Source: an uncultured Amphritea sp.
GTDB taxonomy: Bacteria > Pseudomonadota > Gammaproteobacteria > Pseudomonadales > Balneatricaceae
Direction of reading: 5' to 3'
Assembly: GCF_937127095.1 (NCBI RefSeq)
Contig: NZ_CAKZLP010000089.1
Coordinates: 1 to 40,474 of the forward strand
Length of the DNA: 40,474 nt
The notes beneath the pieces are model-generated. The model was given only the letters and a program-made list of their open reading frames with translations. It made no database searches and had not been told where the DNA came from. The position numbers and the translations under genes were made by a program. Below are positions 1 to 8,694 of this stretch, in pieces. The stretch's first letter is position 1; each line of letters opens with the position of its first letter.

Positions 1-732
1 TTGTATCTGGCCATGAGTGGGGCGCGGGAAAATATGCGCTCTCAACAGGCTCATGCGAACAACCTTGCGAATGCGACTACGACGGGTTTTAAAGCTGATT
101 TTGCCCAGGCCCGGGCGATGCAGGTTGAAGGCGATGGCTATGCTTCCAGAGTCTATGCGATGGCAGAGCGTCCCGGAACCAATCTGTCCAGTGGCACATT
201 GATGCAAACGGGTCGTTCTATGGATGTGGCTATCGATGGTGATGGCTGGATGGCCGTTATCGATGCCGATGGTAATGAAGCCTATACCCGCCAGGGCGAG
301 CTGCAGGTAAATCAGTTTAATCAACTGGTTACCCGTTCGGGTCACCGGGTAATGGGTAATGGCGGTATACCGATTACCCTGCCACCGTTTGAAAAAATGG
401 ATATCGGTGGTGACGGCACCATCACCATTAAGCCTGCCGGTGAAGCAGCGACGGAGCTGGCGATTCTCGATCGGATTAAACTGGTTAATCCAGAGCAGGG
501 TGAGTTGTTTAAAGGGGTCGATGGGATGATGCGCAGCGGCAATAATCAGCCGCTATTGCCGGCCAATGAGGTAAAGATGCGCTCCGGTTTTCTCGAGTCG
601 AGCAACGTGAACTCTATTTCAGAGCTGACATCCGTGATCGATCTGGCGCGTCAGTTTGAGATGCATGTGAAGATGATGAAGACGGCTGAAGAGAACTCCT
701 CTGCAGCAACGCGCATCCTGTCACTGCAATAA
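1..732 (+). CDS. flgF: Flagellar basal-body rod protein FlgF (5' end cut by the window)
   Basis: FlgF is a proximal rod subunit assembled in the periplasm through the flagellar export apparatus. The frame is open from base 1 and opens with LYLAMSGARENM, which in FlgF proteins normally follows a short MDR-type start. The true start therefore lies a few codons before the window and the TTG at base 1 is an internal Leu codon. The N-terminal rod-protein signature (QQAHANNLANATTTGFKAD, residues 15-33) and the C-terminal SSNVNSISELTSVIDLARQFE block, both shared by axial proteins, are intact. About 243 residues are visible, close to the family's usual length. flgG follows after 36 bases in the same direction, the normal flgFG order. 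The identification is firm; only the start is missing. Confidence 0.96.
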   Translation: MYLAMSGARENMRSQQAHANNLANATTTGFKADFAQARAMQVEGDGYASRVYAMAERPGTNLSSGTLMQTGRSMDVAIDGDGWMAVIDADGNEAYTRQGELQVNQFNQLVTRSGHRVMGNGGIPITLPPFEKMDIGGDGTITIKPAGEAATELAILDRIKLVNPEQGELFKGVDGMMRSGNNQPLLPANEVKMRSGFLESSNVNSISELTSVIDLARQFEMHVKMMKTAEENSSAATRILSLQ

Positions 733-768
733 CAGCATAATCATGAATAAAACAGGCGGAGAATAAGT

Positions 769-1554
769 ATGCATGGTGCTCTCTTTGTTGCCAAAACGGG
801 TCTGAGTGCGCAAGACACCTCCCTGAAGATTATTTCCAACAACCTGGCAAACGTCAGTACCGTTGGATTCAAAAAGGATCGTGCGGTTTTCGAGGATCTG
901 ATGTACCAGATTCAGCGCCAGCCAGGTGCGCAGAGTGCTGAAGCTTCGCAGCTGCCTTCGGGGTTGCAGCTCGGGTCGGGTGTACGGGTTGCGGGTACGC
1001 AAAAGTTGTTTCAGGAAGGCGAACTACAAAACACAGGAGAGTCGTTCGATATCTCTATTCAGGGACGGGGCTTCTGGCAGATTACGATGCCGAACGGTGA
1101 TACCGGCTATACCCGTCATGGCCAGTTTCAGCTGAACGCCGATGGTGAGATTGTTACTTCAGAAGGTTATCTGTTGAATCCGGGGTTAACACTGCCAGAT
1201 GGCGTCCAGTCAATGTCGGTGAGTGTGGATGGTATTGTCAGTGTTGTGCTTCAGGGCGATCCCAACCCGCAGCAGATCGGGCAGCTGCAGCTGGCTGATT
1301 TTGCGAATCCGCAGGGGCTGCAAAATTATGGTCAGAACCTGTATCTCGAAACAGCGGCAAGTGGTAATGCTGTGCTGTCCAACCCGGGCGAAGGTGGTAC
1401 AGGTCAGTTGCGACAGGGAATGCTGGAAGGCTCTAACGTCAATGCGGTAGAAGAGCTGGTGAATATGATCACTACCCAGCGGGCCTATGAGATGAATTCT
1501 AAAGTGATCTCAACCGCAGATCAGATGCTGTCCTACGTGACACAGAATCTGTAA
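769..1554 (+). CDS. flgG: Flagellar distal rod protein FlgG
   Basis: FlgG forms the distal rod that runs through the peptidoglycan and outer-membrane rings. The 261-residue product has the N-terminal axial motif ISNNLANVSTVGFKKDRAVF (about residues 26-45) and the C-terminal EGSNVNAVEELVNMITTQRA block, which form the coiled-coil D0 region at both ends. The start ATG at 769 is preceded by a GGCGGAG ribosome binding site. The length matches the typical FlgG of about 260 residues. It lies between flgF and flgH with short gaps, so it probably shares their transcript. There is no sign of truncation. Confidence 0.98.
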   Translation: MHGALFVAKTGLSAQDTSLKIISNNLANVSTVGFKKDRAVFEDLMYQIQRQPGAQSAEASQLPSGLQLGSGVRVAGTQKLFQEGELQNTGESFDISIQGRGFWQITMPNGDTGYTRHGQFQLNADGEIVTSEGYLLNPGLTLPDGVQSMSVSVDGIVSVVLQGDPNPQQIGQLQLADFANPQGLQNYGQNLYLETAASGNAVLSNPGEGGTGQLRQGMLEGSNVNAVEELVNMITTQRAYEMNSKVISTADQMLSYVTQNL

Positions 1555-1576
1555 GTGTGAGTTGAGGAGGTAACCG

Positions 1577-2251
1577 ATGAAACAGTTGCTATTATTACTG
1601 ACTACAACTCTGATATTGGGTGGTTGTGTCAGTACGCCACCCAAGCCGGATAGTCCCCATTTTGCGCCCGTGCGTCCGCAGGCTATGCAGGCACCTCAGG
1701 AAGTTACTGGTTCAATCTTTAATGCGGCCACCAGTAACAGTCTTTATGGCGACGGCCGGGCGCATCGGGTTGGCGATATTATTACCGTTGTGTTGCAGGA
1801 AAGTACCTCCTCCTCGAAAAGCAATAAAACGTCTGTGGATAAGTCGAACTCACAAACGCTGGCGTCACCGACTATTATGGGCATTCAGCCTACCGTATTT
1901 GGTAAGCCTCTGAGTGTCAGTACCGGCGATTCAAACACCGCGTTTGATGGTGAGGGTAAATCCGATATGAGCAACAGTCTGGATGGCAATATTACTGTCA
2001 CAGTGCATGAAGTAATGCCTAACGGGTTGATGATAGTGAAGGGCGAAAAGTGGCTGACTCTGAATCAGGGAGATGAATATATCCGTGTCAGCGGTATGAT
2101 CCGGCCTCAGGATATCTCTAGCAGTAATACGGTGTACTCTACCCAGCTGGCCGATGCCCGAATCACCTATAGTGGTTCCGGTGCCCTGAACGATTCCAAC
2201 TCAATGGGTTGGTTGTCAAAGTTCTTTATCGGTCAGCTGTGGCCATTCTGA
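1577..2251 (+). CDS. flgH: Flagellar L-ring lipoprotein FlgH
   Basis: FlgH makes the outer-membrane L-ring around the rod. The 224-residue protein starts with a lipoprotein signal peptide whose lipobox LGGC places the lipidated cysteine at residue 17. The mature part carries the FlgH core: the NSLYGDGRAHRVGDIITVVL stretch, then the VMPNGLMIVKGEKWLTLNQG region and the IRPQDISSSNTVYSTQLADA region, ending in the characteristic GQLWPF-type C-terminus. A strong GAGGAGG site lies just ahead of the ATG at 1577. It sits 22 bases after flgG and 19 bases before flgI, in the standard order. Confidence 0.97.
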   Translation: MKQLLLLLTTTLILGGCVSTPPKPDSPHFAPVRPQAMQAPQEVTGSIFNAATSNSLYGDGRAHRVGDIITVVLQESTSSSKSNKTSVDKSNSQTLASPTIMGIQPTVFGKPLSVSTGDSNTAFDGEGKSDMSNSLDGNITVTVHEVMPNGLMIVKGEKWLTLNQGDEYIRVSGMIRPQDISSSNTVYSTQLADARITYSGSGALNDSNSMGWLSKFFIGQLWPF

Positions 2252-2270
2252 GCGGATCAAACGGAGAAAA

Positions 2271-3365
2271 ATGATGAAACGTTTTTGGATGATCGCTTTG
2301 ACCGCAGTGTTGTTTAGCAACACTGCTTATGCAGAAAGAATCAAAGACCTGACCTCGGTTGCCGGGGTACGTAGTAACCAGTTAGTCGGTTATGGTCTGG
2401 TGGTGGGTCTGGATGGTACCGGCGATAAAACCGCGTTCACTTCAGCGACTTTTCGCAACATGCTGAATAATTTTGGTGTCGCTATTCCGCCGAGTATCGA
2501 CCCTAAATCAAAAAACATTGCGGCAGTGGCCGTCCATGCAGACCTGCCTCCCTTTGCTAAGCCCGGGCAGACGATTGATGTCACAGTGTCGACAATTGGC
2601 GATGCAAAAAGCCTGCGGGGAGGCAGCCTGATTATGGCCCCGCTGAAGGGTGCCGATGGACAGGTTTATGCTATTGCACAGGGAAACCTGGTGGTCTCCG
2701 GGTTTGGTGTACAGGGGGCAGACGGTTCAAGGTTGTCACTTAATGTGCCCAGTGTTGGGCGTATTCCCGGTGGTGCATCAGTAGAGCGTACCGTGCCCAA
2801 TGCGTTTTCTCAGGGCGACAGCCTGGTGCTGAACCTCAATTACGCTGACTTTACCACTGCCCGACGTGTGGCTGAACAGATCAATAGCTTACTCGGACCG
2901 GACATGGCAAAGGCAATTGATGCCACGTCTATCCGGGTGTCTGCACCGCGTGATCCGAATCAGCGTGTGTCCTTTTTGTCCGTGCTGGAAAATCTCGAAG
3001 TCCAGCCTGCACAGGAAGTGGCGAAAGTCATTATTAACTCACGTACTGGCACCATCATTATTGGCCAGAATGTGCGGGTTTCGCCGGTGGCTATTACTCA
3101 TGGCGGAATGACCGTCGCGATTACGGAAGACCTGAACGTTAATCAGCCCAATGCGCTGGCGAGTGGTGCAACGGTTGTGACACCTCGTACCGGTATCGAA
3201 GTTGATGCTGGCAGTGGTCATATGTTCGAGTTTTCTCCGGGTGCCTCGTTACAGGATATTGTCGAAGCGGTTAATCAGGTCGGCGCGGCCCCTGGCGACC
3301 TGATGGCGATTCTTGAAGCGCTGCGTCAGGCCGGTGCTCTGAAAGCTGAACTGATCGTTATCTGA
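2271..3365 (+). CDS. flgI: Flagellar P-ring protein FlgI
   Basis: FlgI is the periplasmic P-ring subunit associated with peptidoglycan. The 364-residue product has a Sec signal peptide, with cleavage predicted after AYA at residue 21. It then carries the very conserved FlgI start RIKDLTSVAGVRSNQLVGYG and the VGLDGTGD motif. The C-terminus ELIVI is typical of the family. Two ATG codons are adjacent at 2271 and 2274, and either fits the GGAGAAAA site upstream. Length and order (flgH-flgI-flgJ) are standard. Confidence 0.98.
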   Translation: MMKRFWMIALTAVLFSNTAYAERIKDLTSVAGVRSNQLVGYGLVVGLDGTGDKTAFTSATFRNMLNNFGVAIPPSIDPKSKNIAAVAVHADLPPFAKPGQTIDVTVSTIGDAKSLRGGSLIMAPLKGADGQVYAIAQGNLVVSGFGVQGADGSRLSLNVPSVGRIPGGASVERTVPNAFSQGDSLVLNLNYADFTTARRVAEQINSLLGPDMAKAIDATSIRVSAPRDPNQRVSFLSVLENLEVQPAQEVAKVIINSRTGTIIIGQNVRVSPVAITHGGMTVAITEDLNVNQPNALASGATVVTPRTGIEVDAGSGHMFEFSPGASLQDIVEAVNQVGAAPGDLMAILEALRQAGALKAELIVI

Positions 3366-3373
3366 GGTAGAAG

Positions 3374-4498
3374 ATGAAAACTGATTCGACTCAACATGCG
3401 CAGCTGTACACCGAACTGGGTGAGATGAATAAGCTGCGTCAGCAGGCTAAGGATAAAGATCCGGCCGCGTTACAGGCAGTGGCTGAACAGTTTGAACAGC
3501 TGTTCTTGAATATGCTGGTTAAAAGTATGCGAGAAGCCAATGCCAGCTTTGCCGATGACAGCTATTTCAACAGCTCGCAGGTCGAGTTTTATCAGCAGAT
3601 GGGGGATACCCAGCTGACCAAAGAGATCGCTGAAAACAAAGGCTTTGGGCTGGCTGAAATACTGGTGCGGCAATTGGGCGGCAATATTGATCCGCGCATG
3701 TTGAATGATAATGATAAAGAGGACAATCGTCTCAAGCCTCTGTCTGAATCTGAACGGATGTTAAACCGTACCGTTGATAACGCCGCCAGTATGGCAGCGT
3801 CAGCTATATTGGGGCAGGCGCAGGCGAATAGCCGTGCTCTGGAAAACGCTCAGATGTCGATGCAGAAAGCGGTTGAGCCCGTATCAGAAGATGAGATGCC
3901 GCCAGTTAACCGTCATATCACCGGGTCTTCTTCAGATGCAACGGTTAAACCACCATCTACGCCAGTCACAGGGAATACTCAGCCGCAGCGCTTTGACACA
4001 CCTGAGCAGTTTGTCGCAACGCTGCTGCCGCTGGCAGAGAGTGTGGCTGCTGAACTGGGGGTTGACCCTAAAGTGCTGTTAGCACAGTCCGCCCTGGAAA
4101 CCGGCTGGGGGCGTTATCTTATTCAGCGCCCAGAGGGCGGCAGTAGTTATAACCTGTTCAATATTAAAGCGGATAGTCGCTGGTCTGGAGATAAGGCGCA
4201 GGTAGGCACGGTTGAATTTCGTGATGGTGTCGCTCAGAAAGAACGCGCTGCCTTCAGGGTTTATGATTCCTACGAACAGAGTTTTCGCGATTATGCTGAG
4301 TTTCTGACAAATAGTTCCCGCTACCAACAGGCGTTGGAGCAGGCGGGTGATCCATACCAGTACTTGAGTAGCTTACAGCAGGCGGGTTATGCAACTGATC
4401 CTGAGTATGCAGCCAAGATCAGCAGAATTTTTGATGGGGATGTTCTGGCCGGCCTCAGTTCCGATCTGAGTGCGGCTACAGGCACTAAAGAAAGCTAG
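3374..4498 (+). CDS. flgJ: Rod cap protein / peptidoglycan hydrolase FlgJ
   Basis: This is the two-domain FlgJ of gammaproteobacteria. The N-terminal rod-scaffolding domain (about residues 1-110; FEQLFLNMLVKSMREAN) caps the growing rod. The C-terminal glucosaminidase domain (about residues 215-360) opens the peptidoglycan so that the rod can pass. The likely catalytic Glu is E242 in QSALETGWG, followed by the NLFNIKA motif of the family. The domains are joined by a long polar, Ser/Thr/Pro-rich linker (about residues 120-210), which explains the length of 374 residues compared with about 315 in enteric FlgJ. It starts 8 bases after flgI with GAGGTAGAAG as ribosome binding site, so it is in the same operon. 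Confidence 0.97.
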   Translation: MKTDSTQHAQLYTELGEMNKLRQQAKDKDPAALQAVAEQFEQLFLNMLVKSMREANASFADDSYFNSSQVEFYQQMGDTQLTKEIAENKGFGLAEILVRQLGGNIDPRMLNDNDKEDNRLKPLSESERMLNRTVDNAASMAASAILGQAQANSRALENAQMSMQKAVEPVSEDEMPPVNRHITGSSSDATVKPPSTPVTGNTQPQRFDTPEQFVATLLPLAESVAAELGVDPKVLLAQSALETGWGRYLIQRPEGGSSYNLFNIKADSRWSGDKAQVGTVEFRDGVAQKERAAFRVYDSYEQSFRDYAEFLTNSSRYQQALEQAGDPYQYLSSLQQAGYATDPEYAAKISRIFDGDVLAGLSSDLSAATGTKES

Positions 4499-4515
4499 TG
4501 TCTGGCCGCTATAGA

Positions 4516-4545
4516 GAGCAGTATCTAGGTGAAACCTGTCTGCTC
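4516..4545. other. Hairpin in the flgJ-flgK spacer
   Basis: The 84-base gap between flgJ and flgK can fold: an outer stem GAGCAG (4516-4521) with CTGCTC (4540-4545), and an inner stem AGGT (4527-4530) with ACCT (4534-4537) around a GAA loop. No run of T follows, so it is not a classic terminator. It could be a processing or stability element that sets the level of flgKL relative to flgJ. The function is a guess; the complementarity is read directly. Confidence 0.4.
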
Positions 4546-4582
4546 CCTGCTTTGCCGATAGAGTGTTCCCGGGAGTGATTAT

Positions 4583-6634
4583 ATGTCCAGTTCCAGTTTA
4601 TTAAGTATAGCCAGCCAGGCCACGCAGGCCAACAAGACTGCGTTGAGTGCGATTGGCCAGAATATCAGTAATGTGAATACCGAGGGATATACACGCCAGC
4701 GGGTAAACCAGGTAACCCGTCCCGATCTGTCCGGGGTGTTTGTTCAGGATATTGAGCGGATTACTGACAAGTTTCTCACTCAGCAGGTCTGGACTGATAC
4801 GTCTTCATATACGCAGGTTTCTACCTATGCCGGTCTGTCAGGCAGACTGGATAATATGTTGGGTGCGAGTGCCAACAGTGTATCGACGGCACTGGATGAT
4901 TATTTTGGGGCGTTGCAGAGTGTTGTCGATGACCCAACTTCTTCGCCTAACCGCGAGTTGTTTATGGCGCAGGCTGATGCTCTGGTTAAGCGGTTTAATA
5001 GTCTTGATGCGAATCTTAAGAGTCAGGAAGGCACGATTAATGCGCAGATGGATAGTTATGCCAGCCAGATCAACACGCTGACAGCGAGCATTGCCGACCT
5101 GAATGGTAAGATAAGTGTGGCGGCGAGCACGAACCGTTCGGCGAACGATATGTTGGATCAGCGCGATGTGTTGACTGATAAACTTTCTGCCATCGTCGGT
5201 ATCACCGTGGTTGATCAGAGTTCTGATCAATACAGTATTTTTATCGGCAATGGGCAGCCACTGGTGATTGGTTCGACAGCTGAAACGGTTGTCTCTGTAC
5301 TGGGTGATAGCAGTTCTCAAAAAGAGCTTGCTCTGGTGAACGGCAGGGAAACTGTCAATATCAACGATGAGCTAACGGGTGGTCAGGTCGGAGGGCTGAT
5401 TCAGTACAGGGAACAGGCGTTGAGCGAGGCCCGCAATCAGCTAGGCCTGATTGCTATTGGCTTTGCTGAAAGTATGAATGAACAGCATAACCTGGGTATC
5501 AACCTGAATAATGATTTTGGTGCAAACTTGTTCACTGATATGAACAGTGACTTTTTACAGCAAAAGCGTATTACCCCCAACAGCAACAATCAATCGGTGT
5601 TGTCAGTGGCTCGCGTAGAGATTCAGCAAACCGATAAGCTTCAGGCCAGCGATTATGAATTAGTGGTGGGTGACAGTGGCCGATTAACACTTTATCGCAG
5701 CAGTGATGGTACGCAGGTGCGCGTTGATCAATTAGAAAATGTTGACGACCCTGCGTCACCGCTGACACCCGCGGATGGTGTTTATAAAGTAGGTCAGGAT
5801 CAGTTTTATCGCGACCCTGATGGCAAATCGTTATCTTTTGCGGTGGATGGCATCAAAGTAACCATTGATACCGGTTCAAATCTGATTAAGGGCGATCGGT
5901 TTGTGATTCGCCCGGTCATCAGTGGTGCTGAAGACCTGAAGCTGACGATTCATGATGGCAGGCAGTTGGCGCTTGCATCGCCAATACGTATAACCCCTGA
6001 CAGCGGTAATAATGGCACCGGTATAGCAACAGCGATGGCAACAGATGCTAAGGCTGCATCCTTTGCGACACCGGGCACGCTATCACCGCCTATCTCCATC
6101 GTGTTTAATGCGCCAGATCTCGGGGCAACAGACCCTCAGATGACCTATACCGTTTATGATATGACTGATCCTGCCAACCCTCAGCCATGGCCACAAAGTG
6201 CTCCGTTGTCAAATCAGCCATTTGAATCCGGCAAGAGTATTCAGCTGGATGGGTACGCGGTAACTATTAATAACCTGCCCCAGCCCGGAGACCGGTTCAG
6301 CTTTGGTTTCAACCTTGATGGGGTGTCGGATAACCGCAATGCCATCGCGTTATCGAATTTGCAGCAAGCTAATCTGTTTGACCGGGGTTCCTATCAGGAT
6401 ATCTATGGCAGTCTTGTTGAAAAAGTGGGGACTCAAACAGCGTCCGCTGTGATTTCAGAACAGGCGGGTAAGGTGGTGCTGGACACAACCACGGGGGCTA
6501 GGGCCAGTGTGTCCGGCGTCAATCTGGATGAAGAGGCTGCTAAGCTGGTGCAATACCAGCAAGCGTATCAGGCGTCGGCCCAATTGATCCGGGTGTCGCA
6601 GACTATTTTTGACAGTCTGCTCAACAGTATTTAA
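4583..6634 (+). CDS. flgK: Flagellar hook-associated protein 1, FlgK
   Basis: FlgK forms the first hook-filament junction ring and is exported before the flagellin. The 683-residue protein has the N-terminal axial motif IGQNISNVNTEGYTRQRV (about residues 26-43) and the C-terminal VNLDEEAAKLVQYQQAYQAS block, followed by RVSQTIFDSLLNSI. Together these form its D0/D1 coiled coils. The middle (about residues 230-600) is variable and enlarged, so the protein is longer than the roughly 550 residues of enteric FlgK, as is common in marine gammaproteobacteria. ATG at 4583 is preceded by CGGGAGTG. flgL follows 15 bases later, as expected for a flgKL pair. Confidence 0.97.
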   Translation: MSSSSLLSIASQATQANKTALSAIGQNISNVNTEGYTRQRVNQVTRPDLSGVFVQDIERITDKFLTQQVWTDTSSYTQVSTYAGLSGRLDNMLGASANSVSTALDDYFGALQSVVDDPTSSPNRELFMAQADALVKRFNSLDANLKSQEGTINAQMDSYASQINTLTASIADLNGKISVAASTNRSANDMLDQRDVLTDKLSAIVGITVVDQSSDQYSIFIGNGQPLVIGSTAETVVSVLGDSSSQKELALVNGRETVNINDELTGGQVGGLIQYREQALSEARNQLGLIAIGFAESMNEQHNLGINLNNDFGANLFTDMNSDFLQQKRITPNSNNQSVLSVARVEIQQTDKLQASDYELVVGDSGRLTLYRSSDGTQVRVDQLENVDDPASPLTPADGVYKVGQDQFYRDPDGKSLSFAVDGIKVTIDTGSNLIKGDRFVIRPVISGAEDLKLTIHDGRQLALASPIRITPDSGNNGTGIATAMATDAKAASFATPGTLSPPISIVFNAPDLGATDPQMTYTVYDMTDPANPQPWPQSAPLSNQPFESGKSIQLDGYAVTINNLPQPGDRFSFGFNLDGVSDNRNAIALSNLQQANLFDRGSYQDIYGSLVEKVGTQTASAVISEQAGKVVLDTTTGARASVSGVNLDEEAAKLVQYQQAYQASAQLIRVSQTIFDSLLNSI

Positions 6635-6649
6635 GAGGACGGTTGAATC

Positions 6650-7939
6650 ATGCGTATATCAACCCAACAGCAATATCTGCAATCAATGCAGAGTATGCAG
6701 CAAGGTCAGACCAGACTGGCTGAATTACAGGAACAGATTTCCTCGGGTAAAAGAGTGGTTCGTCCATCGGATGACCCTGTTGCTGCGGCGCAGGCGATTA
6801 AGCTGGAGCGAGAGTTAGCGCAAAGCGAAAAATATGACGAAAATATAAATGTCACGCAGCGACGGCTTGAACTTGAAGAAACCATACTCTCAGATATCAA
6901 TGTTGCCGTTGATCGGATGAGAGAGCTGACCGTTCAGGCCGGTAATGGAACCCTGGGTGATCAGGATCGTGCGTCTATAGGTAATGAGCTTTATCAGTTA
7001 AAGGATTATGTCGCCGGTTTAATGAACACCAAAGATTCACAAGGGGAATATCTGTTTGCCGGAAGCAAAGGCTTAACCAAGCCCTATATAGAATCAGGTG
7101 ATGGAAGTTATAGCTTTACCGGTGATGATGGCCAGCGGGTGATACAGGTGGGTAGTGATCTGTTTGTGCCCTCAAATGATTCAGGTCAGTATCTGTTTGA
7201 GTCGATTGAAGGACCGTTGCAGGTCAACCTCACGGGTCAGGCGGTGTATAATGCGGATCTGGCATCAACGGATCCTTTTATGCGTAACGTTGCTTTTGCG
7301 AATACCAGCGCAGAAGATCAGTTTAAACTGGCGACTCAGGGGTTGGGCGATTTAACCATCAGCGTCACCGAAGCGTCTCCCGGTGCTTTTGTCTACAGCA
7401 TAGAAGATAGCGGTGGTAATCCGGTCATTGATGATAATGGCGATCCTATTACTGATATCCCGGCAGGCGATCTTTCTACCACACCGCTAGCCCTGAATCT
7501 GTTTGGTATGCAGTTTGATCTTACTGCACCGGCAGACCCGGCTGCGAATGAAATTACCATCAACACCTATACTGAAACCAAAAATATCCTCGATGTTGCT
7601 GTTGAGCTGGCTGATGTGCTGGTTAAACCCGTCAAGGGGACAGACGGGCAGGCCGCTCTGAATAAAGCGATTGCTTCAGGTCTGACTCAGTTTGAAGAAG
7701 GGGCAGAGCGGATGCTTCAGGCAACCTCAGTGTTGGGTTCCCGGTTAAAAACACTTGAAAATGTTAGTAGTTCAAATCTGGATTTTCAACTGCTGACGCA
7801 GACGACGCTGTCAACGCTGGTGGATGCCGATCTGGCTCAAGTTATCAGTGAGTTTAAACTTCAGGAAGCAACACTACAGGCCTCACAGGCAACCTTTGCC
7901 AGGGTGAGCAGTCTGTCACTGTTTAATTATATTAATTAA
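6650..7939 (+). CDS. flgL: Flagellar hook-associated protein 3, FlgL
   Basis: FlgL is the second junction protein between hook and filament. The 429-residue product has a flagellin-like N-terminus, including GQTRLAELQEQISSGKRVVR and PSDDPVAAAQAIKLEREL (about residues 23-60). Its flagellin-like C-terminus includes QLLTQTTLSTLVDADLAQVI and ends SLSLFNYIN. The central part (about residues 140-320) is variable. The start at 6650 follows an AAGAGGA site. The stop at 7937-7939 is only a few bases before a REP-type palindrome, which may mark the end of the flg transcript. Confidence 0.97.
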   Translation: MRISTQQQYLQSMQSMQQGQTRLAELQEQISSGKRVVRPSDDPVAAAQAIKLERELAQSEKYDENINVTQRRLELEETILSDINVAVDRMRELTVQAGNGTLGDQDRASIGNELYQLKDYVAGLMNTKDSQGEYLFAGSKGLTKPYIESGDGSYSFTGDDGQRVIQVGSDLFVPSNDSGQYLFESIEGPLQVNLTGQAVYNADLASTDPFMRNVAFANTSAEDQFKLATQGLGDLTISVTEASPGAFVYSIEDSGGNPVIDDNGDPITDIPAGDLSTTPLALNLFGMQFDLTAPADPAANEITINTYTETKNILDVAVELADVLVKPVKGTDGQAALNKAIASGLTQFEEGAERMLQATSVLGSRLKTLENVSSSNLDFQLLTQTTLSTLVDADLAQVISEFKLQEATLQASQATFARVSSLSLFNYIN

Positions 7940-7941
7940 GT

Positions 7942-8021
7942 AGTAGGTTGGGCTGAGCGCAGCGATGCCCAACAAAGATTAACCAACCCCTCGATATCAA
8001 TCACAAGGAATGTAATTGATG
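7942..8021 (+). repeat. 80-bp direct repeat, copy 1 (upstream partial copy of the RAYT leader)
   Basis: This 80-base stretch is repeated without gaps at 8037-8116, starting 95 bases later, with about ten differences by eye. It begins with the REP-type palindrome at 7943-7973 and ends with a purine-rich stretch and an ATG (8019-8021), which in the second copy is the start codon of the transposase gene. Here the ATG opens only a short, unrelated frame. The copy looks like a duplicated gene leader whose coding part is absent. Confidence 0.85.
7943..7973 (+). repeat. REP-type palindromic element 1
   Basis: The element has outer arms GTTGGGC and GCCCAAC around a 13-base centre, preceded by GTAG. 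Its 31 bases are exactly the reverse complement of 8695-8725, and a diverged copy in the same orientation lies at 8038-8068. Such short palindromes flanking a RAYT gene are typical of REP elements and the enzymes thought to spread them. It could also act as a transcription stop or mRNA stabiliser after flgL. Confidence 0.85.
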
Positions 8022-8036
8022 CTGTCTGTTTACAGC

Positions 8037-8116
8037 AGTAGGTTGGGCCGAGCGAAGCGATGCCCAACAAAGATTCACCAACCCCGCGGTATCAATGACA
8101 AGGAGTGTAAGCGATG
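8037..8116 (+). repeat. 80-bp direct repeat, copy 2 (leader of the RAYT gene)
   Basis: This second copy of the 80-base repeat carries a REP-type palindrome (8038-8068) and the ribosome binding site AAGGAG. It ends exactly with the ATG start codon of the transposase gene at 8114-8116. Compared with copy 1 the palindrome has CCGAGCGAAG in place of CTGAGCGCAG, while the GTTGGGC/GCCCAAC arms are unchanged. Confidence 0.85.
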
Positions 8117-8641
8117 CGTTATCGACGCAGCGATATTGCCGGCGGCACCTATTTTTTCACAGTGAATCTTTGTGATCGTCGCCAGCATCTTCTGGTTGAG
8201 CAGGCCGATCGGCTCCGCTCGTCTATAGCCAGAGTTAAAGCGCGTCATCCGTTTACCATCGACGCAATGCTGGTGTTACCTGATCATCTGCATGCTATCT
8301 GGACCTTACCCCAAAATGATTGTGATTATGCGATGCGGTGGATGCTGATTAAAGCCGCTTTCTCCCGTGGGGTCGATAAGAATGAATCAATCAGCGTGAG
8401 TCGGCAGATTAAGAGAGAACGTGGCATCTGGCAGCGCAGATATTGGGAACACCTAATTCGTGATGAAAACGATTATGCGCGTCACGTGGACTACATTCAT
8501 TTCAATCCGGTAAAGCATGGCTATGTTAAAAGGGCATTGGATTGGCCGTTTTCGAGTATTCACACGTTTATCGGTCATGGCGTGTTGAATAGGGATTGGG
8601 GTGGCGAACCAGATAACGATGGTATTTATGGTGAACGGTGA
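8114..8641 (+). CDS. REP-associated tyrosine transposase (RAYT, TnpA_REP/IS200-like Y1 family)
   Basis: RAYTs are single-domain HUH nucleases related to IS200/IS605 transposases and act on single-stranded REP palindromes. The 175-residue product has the family's opening block (MRYRRSDIAGGTYFFTVNL). The metal-binding HUH-type motif H58-L-H60 lies in PDHLHAIW, and the Y127 block YIHFNPVKHGYV probably supplies the nucleophilic Tyr. The frame is complete, so it may be active. It lies between REP elements in opposite orientations (7943-7973 and 8038-8068 against 8695-8725), as expected for a RAYT with its own substrates. The insertion separates flgL from the filament genes. Assignment to the family is strong; activity is not shown. 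Confidence 0.9.
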   Translation: MRYRRSDIAGGTYFFTVNLCDRRQHLLVEQADRLRSSIARVKARHPFTIDAMLVLPDHLHAIWTLPQNDCDYAMRWMLIKAAFSRGVDKNESISVSRQIKRERGIWQRRYWEHLIRDENDYARHVDYIHFNPVKHGYVKRALDWPFSSIHTFIGHGVLNRDWGGEPDNDGIYGER

Positions 8642-8663
8642 TGTTGGTTTTTGTTGAAGTGGT

Positions 8664-8690
8664 GTTGTTGAAAGGGAGTTGTTGAAAGGG
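8664..8690. repeat. Short tandem repeat GTTGTTGAAAGGG after the RAYT gene
   Basis: GTTGTTGAAAGGG occurs at 8664-8676 and again at 8678-8690, separated by one base, between the RAYT stop and the inverted REP element. The surrounding bases are also rich in GTTG. It may be a by-product of copying or slippage next to the REP; no function is evident. Confidence 0.6.
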
Positions 8691-8694
8691 GGCT

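Noticed and set aside
1..3. TTG at base 1 as start codon of flgF
   Set aside because: The protein context (LYLAMSGA) normally follows a few residues in FlgF; the window simply begins inside the gene.
4535..4561. Sigma-28 promoter ahead of flgK
   Set aside because: GCCGATAG at 4554-4561 looks like a -10, but the bases at the required -35 position (4535-4542) do not resemble TAAA.
8114..8641. A complete IS200/IS605 insertion sequence
   Set aside because: The protein is of the REP-associated type and the flanks are REP palindromes, not IS ends; no TnpB gene is present.
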